A DNA stretch of 64,000 nt from Synanceia verrucosa (Eukaryota; Chordata; Actinopteri; Perciformes; Synanceiidae): NCBI GenBank assembly GCA_029721515.1, contig CM056570.1:3790533-3854532 (forward strand), in the 5' to 3' direction. The notes below the pieces were generated by a model that saw nothing but the letters and a program-made list of their open reading frames with translations, did no database searches and was not told where the DNA came from. Position 1 is the stretch's first letter. Each line of letters opens with the position of its first letter. Below are positions 57,363-64,000 of the stretch, piece by piece. Position numbers and translations under genes: made by a program.

Positions 57363-60320
57363 CTCAACGCAGCTAAAACAGTCCATAATGGATCTATAAT
57401 TCATGTGCGAATGAATTGAACAGTCTGTGTTCGGAATAAAAGCGCAGACGACGGTGCATGATTTATTCAGCGTAAAGACTCTTTTTTTTTTTTTAATTTG
57501 CATTAGCAGCGCCTGGTGCTGTGGTCAGCTGTGGCCCATGAGCCGTATGGCAGGTAAAGAGCAAAGTGCACCGCAGAGGAAGGTAAACACTACAGAGGTA
57601 CACCTGGCCCACTAAAGTGATAAAAAAATATCCTGACCTTTTTGCTAGTGTAGGTATGATGGCCGTAAACAGTGTTGACATTATGTCTCGGCACGTCGCT
57701 GCTAAATGGTTCATGGTGTTTTTGTGCTGTGGTCTTATAGTTCAGTGAGTTGAGATAATGTAAAGATCCAGGCACTGTGCACTTCTGTCTCATTACAGAG
57801 CATCATCTGCTGCCACTGCAGCTTGATTCCCACTGGATAGAAGCCCACTAAATATAGTTAAACTAATTAACAGCATCATCCACCCTACAACCCCCCAAAG
57901 AGAGAAATAATTTCTTTCAGTCAATGAAAACTGACTAAAAATCGCTCCAAAATAACACAGAACATCTAGCTTTTTTCTACGCTATCATCAACAGACACCA
58001 CCCAAAACTTTTTTTTATGAGAGAGAGATTCTTGTGACCTACATGGCAATTGTCACCTGACTAATTAAAACAGGTAAAGGTATTATCGGCCGACTTTTCA
58101 TTAGCCTCGCTAATAGGGGTGTTTGGGTCAAAGTAAACTCACTGTTGACCCTAGTTTTCCCCTTTAAATGCTACATTGTGAACAACAACATTGGCTGTTA
58201 GCTTTGTGTAGATATATGCTAACGACAGCTAACGATAGCTAACTCTGGACGACACAAGAAGTCCCATTGATTTTCATTCTAATGTGTTCTATCGATTAAC
58301 CTACTCAGTAAAAATTTAGCATTCGAGATAAAATATACATGTAATCTTATAAAATTGAGTTTTTGAATAAATCCAGATGTTTTCAAAGCAATATAAAGCG
58401 GATGATAGCGTGAATTTGGGGCTTCTTAACTTCGTAAAACGGTATGCAAATAGTAATAAATGAGTGTGGATGTTGAAGCATGTGGGATTTATTATTTTAG
58501 TTTGAAAATCATGGAATTTCATTGGTAGTGGGATCATTTAGTGGTAAACAATGCTAGTAGATTAGCTTGTTAGCAGTAGTGCTAGCAAGAGATGCTGCCA
58601 TCCAGTTTATAAAGTACTATAGCGACATAGGTGTGTTGTGAAGCTACTGAAGTTAGCAAGGTTTTGTGTTGGCTAAATTTCATACACGGTCTGGACAAAC
58701 TGTTATGAAAAACTGTGATGAGCTCTCGTTTTCCTTTTATACAATAAGTCATTTCATAATTCAGTAGGCTCCTAAATCAAATGTAATATTGTAGCCGTCA
58801 GATCACCTTATCTTACCCAGATACAGCAGTGCTGTTTTCTGATTGGCTGATGTGTAGCGGTATGTTATTTTTGATTGGCTGGAGCGTTTCAAGCCCCTGG
58901 TGAGCTCTGTGATGGCCAGAGCGCCTTGCTACACATCCCACTGCTCATATAGCGGTTTAACTTGGTTGGCGTTACATAGAAATTTTCATGTGTAAGAAAT
59001 ATCAGGTGTGGCAGGTGAGAGAGTGAAAGGGTTAAATGTGTGTGTCACCCTCTGAATGGTGAGACTTGAGACATGTTTGGAAAAGTTCACTAGCCCCAGT
59101 GCTGCTAAGTGCTAACCTGCTAGCTGCCTGTCTGCTAACTGTGGAGACGTTGAAGCACAGACATAACTCGTGGATCCTACATTCTGCAGATTGGATCGGA
59201 AATTTGCGATCCGTGAATTACGTTGGTAATGGAAGCCGATACTGGACCCCATCCCTAGTGCTAGTCCATGTTCCCCTGCCCATGTAGATCATAACATTAA
59301 GACCTGCAACAAATGTTCTCTTAAAATTGAATCGTGGACGTTGCAGATTTATGGTATTAAAAAAATATTTTTAATCGTTTGTGATTGATGCTTCATAACG
59401 CAAGTGTTCTGAAATAAACCTGTTGTCTAAAACATGTCTGATAGTAAACCATTTAAGTCAGTGACACCCTCAAATCCCTAAATTTCCTCCCAGCTTTCTC
59501 GCTGTGTTTTTTTTTTTAAACTTAACCACGACCTGTGTTTACTTTCAAAACATTGGCAGTGAGCTAGACGGGAATTTTAGGATCAGGCAATAAAAAAAAA
59601 AAAAAAAACTGTGGCTGAAAGTGTCTTTTTTTGGCTCCTCATTATTTCACCATAAAATGGATGATGCTGCACAGGTGAAACTTTATGGACTCATCTGTTG
59701 GTTTTCATGCACTAATTCAATTCTTTAAATATGTTGTCAGGTGACCTTTACTGTCACATGTGCTTTTTTGTGTGTTAAACCAGCTGGAGAGTTAAAAGCA
59801 AAGTTAAAAAATTGGCAGCGTCCGGCCTAAGTGGCTGAAATGGCTTAGAAGAATAATGCTCCTCTGTATCCCCCAGGTTATAATTGTCTTCAATAGGCCT
59901 CCCGCTGGTTCGAAATGGACTCATTGTCCACAGTGATAGGCAGCACCTCTGCTCAATTAGCCTCTCGCTACTTAGTCGTGCTGAGCTATTGCTGCTCGCA
60001 TCCTCACAGGAGGGCATGCACACAAATACACGCCAGGCATCGAGCGCAGAAAGACGTCAGCGAGTGCAAAAATAGATTTCATAAATGGGGAAAGTGTTTT
60101 ATGTTTACAAGGGGTGATGTCATGTTTGGTTTAGATCCATCGTTGACGCATCGGAGGGCAGCTGTAGCGAGGATCGGTCCGCTCTGCTTCAGCTTCGGCG
60201 GTTCATCTGGTGGTTTTTAAAGCAGCACAGTTCAAGGAGTTGCAGTTGTTGTTGTGCGTTTCTGTCTTTGTGTGTGTTGTTTTCAGCGGCGGGAGGCATG
60301 CACACGGTGACGCTGCTCTG
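57363..60320. other. Noncoding sequence
   Basis: AT-rich with many TTAGC/GCTAAC words (58190-58680). A poly-A run lies at about 59591-59608. A possible DNA-transposon end is at about 59185-59265 ('tgcgatccgtg ... ccgatactgg ... ccatccctagtg'). No exon chain was seen. Confidence 0.45.
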
Positions 60321-60333
60321 GTTGCCAAGCAAC
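60321..60333. promoter_or_regulatory. X-box-like motif
   Basis: GTTGCCAAGCAAC consists of two X-box half-sites with a one-base spacer, in a GC-raised patch. Confidence 0.35.
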
Positions 60334-60500
60334 ACAGGAACGTGGGCGGAAGGATTTCCTGTCCTTAGGAAGCTTTGTTTATAAGTGAGGGGGGAGTGAG
60401 AGCGAGTGTGTATGTATATGCATGTGTGCAGCCTGCGCTTGTGTTTTTAATGCACTCTTCGCCTCAGGTAAATGTGCCAGAGAAAAGTCACACAGACACT

Positions 60501-60503
60501 GTG

Positions 60504-60538
<35 letters not shown>

Positions 60539-60541
60539 GTG
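60501..60541. repeat. (GT)n microsatellite
   Basis: About 20 GT units with one TT interruption. Confidence 0.95.
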
Positions 60542-62082
60542 GTTGCACTGGGTGAAAGAAAGGCCCTTTCTATTCTGATGAGTTGGATTTGCGTTGCATA
60601 ACTCCTCTTGTTTGCGGCGCTCTGCCTCCTTCTCTCTCTGCCCAAACACTCACACCGTGTCGCCGCCGCCGCTGCACTCTCGCCAGGCCGCCTCCCCCTA
60701 ATGATGTCATCAGCATGCCTCATTTTATGTCTCCTCTCACACATGAGATTGCAATTATGTGTTCTTGCCCCGCATGCGATCTGGATAAAAACACACACAC
60801 ACACACACAGCATGCCTGTCCTGCAGGCGTTGGACCTCATGATTACGTAATTGACATTGAGTGAATGGGATGACGTCAGCTTGGCTTGCTCTGACTCTCC
60901 AACTGTCTTTCTGGCTACAGTGATGTCATATGTGGATGAAGCCATACACGGTGTGTCGAAGTGTGTGGAGACAAAAATGACCTCAGGAACCATCTGATTT
61001 ATATAATGTTTACTCCTCCTCCTCTTTTCCCTTCTTCTTTCCCCTTAAAGTGAAAAGACTACTAGCTCCTTTATTGTGCTGTATGTTTTTTAATAGCAGC
61101 GTTTGCAGCCTGTTGCATCCCGTCCTCCTCAGTCTAACTCCATTGCCTTGTTGCCCTCCAGTCTGACCTTTTGTTGATTCTCATCCCGAAACTCGCCAAC
61201 GATCTCAGGCAGTCAAGTGAATGGAAGAAGGAAGTGATGATGCTCGCCCGTCTCCACGGATACCGAGCGTGCCAGTTCTTATTTTAGCAAAGAAAGAAAA
61301 CACAGCATCACAGAGAAAGAGGAGCAATTCTGGCGGTTGGCCTTCTCCTGCTCTCTCCGCAAAACTGTGTTTGGTTTTTTTTTTTTTTGTTTTTTTTGGG
61401 GGGTTTTTTTTTAGTTCGCCGTTTGAGCCACGGCGTTATAAGCACAAAAGAGGAAGAGTGATCTATTTGCGTCTCAGGGTTGAATGGGACGCCTGTTGTG
61501 GTTGAAGCTCTAAACATCAGCCATCTGACGCTGGGAGAGCTTTTAACAGACCTGAACACACAAAGACGCACAAACACACTTTGTTTTTTTCAGGTCCTTT
61601 CCCACTTTTTTTTTTTCCGCTCTAACCTCAAACCCCAAACCAATGGGAAATCACACCACACAGTGACTTAACAGTTTACAAGCTGAGCAGCAACACACAA
61701 ATACAAACTGTATGAGCACTTGCACAAATATGCAAAATATGCAGATTTTCCCTGAATAAACTGATTAGCATTAGCTAATCTGAGGCTACAAACGGTTCAC
61801 TGTACATTCTAGTGACCACATAGCTCCTTAATGCTGAGCAGGATGTTTTCATACCACGTATGCAAGTACACTTCAGATCATAACAGCACAAATAAATCAT
61901 AGACGTAGTCCAAATGATGTCCGAACTCCTTCAAGGAGTAATTATACACATATGCTAACCCCCCTCAACCCCCCAGCAGTCTTAGGGCCTTAGTCAGCGT
62001 CTGTGTGTCCATGCGTGGGCCTGTTCCCTGGCAGTGTGAGGGGAAAAAATACCTTCCCATATGATGTAAACACCAAAGTCCC

Positions 62083-62083
<1 letters not shown>

Positions 62084-62118
<35 letters not shown>

Positions 62119-62133
62119 GTGCGTGTGTGTGTG
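62084..62133. repeat. (GT)n microsatellite with GC interruptions
   Basis: About 25 dinucleotide units, interrupted twice by gc. Confidence 0.95.
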
Positions 62134-62571
62134 ACTGGCATTCTCTGAGATAGGATTCGCTCTCTGTGACAGTTTACCAAATTATTCCACAACACTGTGC
62201 AGTTTCTTTTTAAAGATAAGTTTCTCTGCCGTCTCCGCTTTGTTCCGCTGCACACAGTGGAAAAGAGAGGACGAGGACGGAGGAGACAGGAGGCGCTGAC
62301 ATGTGACATCACTAACTAAAGCAAAGAAGTGAGGTTAAAAAAAAACAAAGGTCACTGCTTTTAACTCAGTTTTTAAAAATGTCTCATATTGATTTTAGAG
62401 CACGCTGCACTTTGTTTTGAGTGAGTGAACTTCATTATTTTTACTGTTACTGGAGAAAAAAATGAGAAAATGTCATATATTGTCACAGATGTCAAAACAT
62501 GCATTCGAACCTGTGGACCAAGGAAACAACATGCATGAATGAAGCAGCAAATTACAGCTCCATGGTGTGAG

Positions 62572-63028
62572 TTAATGGCACGACATGGTACGGCTCAGTT
62601 TTGGTGCTTTTCCATTACAACTGAGTACCTCTCCTTGGAGTGGGCGGGGTTGTCATACGGCAATGCTAAACTGCATTTACACACGACACAGAAAATCAGG
62701 AAGAAGAAGAAGAACAACAACGCTATTATTATCAAAAAAATGGAGTACACCGAAGCGATCATGTAAGCAATCAAAGCGATTCCATTTTCTCGTGTAACAA
62801 TAGCGAAGCAGTTGTTGGCAGGGTCGAGTTTTGTTTGGACTGTAAAGTCCGATCGGTCTGTAAAAGCGTCACGGACGTCACGTTTTAGTATCGTTTCGGC
62901 TCTCTTGAAACCAGGACTGAGGATGTACGAAAAAAGTACCTAGTACCAGGTATTAGTGGAAAAGCGCCACGACCGTGTAGAGCCGTGCCGTACCATACCG
63001 TACCATGCCTGTGGAAAAGCGCCATTAG
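62572..63028. mobile_element. 'ggtacggctc ... aaaagcgcca' teleost MITE
   Basis: The left end is ttaatggcacgacatggtac, then 'ggctcagttttggtgctttt', then 'ccatta'. The right side has 'agtacctagtaccaggta', 'tggaaaagcgcca' and ends 'aaaagcgccattag'. The ends form diverged inverted repeats. The 'gtaccaggtac' and 'ttttccat' vocabulary is that of a widespread fish MITE. No transposase frame. Confidence 0.65.
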
Positions 63029-64000
63029 TGTATTTACAGCTGCAAAAGCGAACTTAAAGGGCACTTCTGCGACTTAGTGCTGCACTTGCTGACAGCTTGC
63101 TAATAATAAATAGAGAGAGGAGGGATAACAGATTCGGGGAGCTTTGCAAAGCTGCGTATTTTGGCAACCTGGGTGTCAGAACAGAGTCAATCACTGGTGC
63201 AACTAAAGCTTTTTTTTTTTTTTTAACATTAACACATATGCAGTGAAATGCTCACAGTGTAGAGCCCAGCTGTCATTATAGAGAGCAGCAGTAAGCTGTC
63301 GACTTCTGATCAGCTTTTTAAAAGATCTTGGATGAATCTTAAGGATGGGCTGTAAACATCCCCAGTTTTCCAGGCTGGGCAGCACTAAACTTAATAACAA
63401 AGTACCCCTTTAACTCTATCTGCTGCATGTTCTATATTTGTTTTTCATTCAGACCCAGTACTTTAATTTATCTCTCAAAAGATACAAATCTACTGTACTT
63501 GTGTCATGGAGCAAATCAGATGCAGGATGATTTTAGCATTTGGCGTGGATTCAGACTGAAAACAGCTCGTTAAAACAGCGTAGGAGGCTGCGTGTTGTAG
63601 TTACAGATCAATGCATGAAGAGGTTTATCAGACACCAAATTGTTTCTTATGCTCACAGGAAAGAGTTTTTTTTCCATCTCTTATATTGACGATCAGTAAA
63701 AATACTCCGTTAACATGATGAGCTACCAGGACTTGCATGTACCTGAGTGGCCGAGCCTCGCTGGATGAAGCTGTGTTGCATCCAGAGTTGAGTCTGGTTC
63801 AGCTTTCTTTTTTTTTGGCTGGACAACCCTGCGTTGTTTTGCTGGATCACTCTGCGCTGGCATCCCCAGCTGCGCCGCCAGACTGCCTCTGTTCAAGTGA
63901 ATGAGAGGGCTGCGTTAAAGTCGATCTGGATGTGGCCTTAGGCTAGTTGGACAGGTGCGTGTTTACAAAAAAAAGTGATGCTTAATTCAGCTCCTGCAGA
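63029..64000. other. Noncoding sequence to the window edge
   Basis: A T-run at 63211-63224 and moderate GC elsewhere. No exon or defined repeat was recognised. Confidence 0.45.

Larger units (their letters stand above)
60334..62571. other. Noncoding with GT/CA tracts
   Basis: It contains (GT)n at 60501-60541, (CA)n at 60790-60809, a G/T homopolymer-rich stretch at 61373-61411 and (GT)n at 62084-62133. 60570-60770 is GC-raised. The 204-codon minus-strand frame at 60379-60993 runs through CA arrays and shows no domain. Confidence 0.45.

Noticed and set aside
60379..60993. 204-codon minus-strand open frame
   Set aside because: It is kept open by CA/GT arrays; no recognisable domain or splice signals.

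Overview
The window looks like nuclear DNA of a teleost fish, probably a spiny-rayed (acanthopterygian) lineage. It is AT-rich and vertebrate-like. It is crowded with (CA/GT)n, (GATA)n, (TTA)n and (TGT)n microsatellites. It also carries several interspersed repeats I recognise from fish genomes: a tRNA-derived SINE, TTAA-flanked and TA-flanked miniature DNA transposons, hAT-like elements with gggctg- or caggggtg-type ends, and the GCTAAC-rich and GGTACC-rich teleost repeats. There are no prokaryotic operons, rRNA or tRNA genes, CRISPR arrays or phage genes. Almost every open frame is short, overlaps frames on the other strand, or is created by a microsatellite or a repeat copy. No multi-exon protein gene could be recognised, so the window is best read as a gene desert or as intron and intergenic sequence around a gene whose body lies elsewhere.

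Layout: 1-8 kb holds unique noncoding sequence, one promoter-like site with a possible small first coding exon (1970-2068), two SINE fragments, a TTAA MITE, a TA-flanked MITE with a nested repeat, and a striking 27-bp minisatellite with a 135-bp higher-order repeat (6296-7075). From 8 to 30 kb there are more MITE copies, an extensible GC-rich hairpin (9961-10010), microsatellites, a large hAT-like copy (26500-27362) and stretches of repeat-poor sequence that could hold conserved noncoding elements. From 30 to 45 kb there is a hAT-like element with near-matching 8-bp flanks (32990-33613), a repeat-poor block (33.6-35.1 kb) and a TA-flanked element carrying a nested hAT-like insertion (36500-37520). 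From 40 to 52 kb five of the nine TTAA-MITE copies are concentrated, including a 71-bp miniature that keeps both ends.

The best gene-related signal is at 55.5-56.0 kb: a GC- and GA-rich stretch with an SP1-type box, an 11-codon upstream ORF and a good splice donor at 55970/55971. I read it as a non-coding first exon of a plus-strand gene that continues to the right. It is followed by a dense array of (GT)n tracts, and X-box (RFX-type) motifs lie about 1.1-1.6 kb upstream of it. I found no convincing new molecular system. The most unusual structures are the higher-order minisatellite, the TTAA-MITE burst with its 71-bp derivative, the two strong inverted repeats, and the nested transposons.
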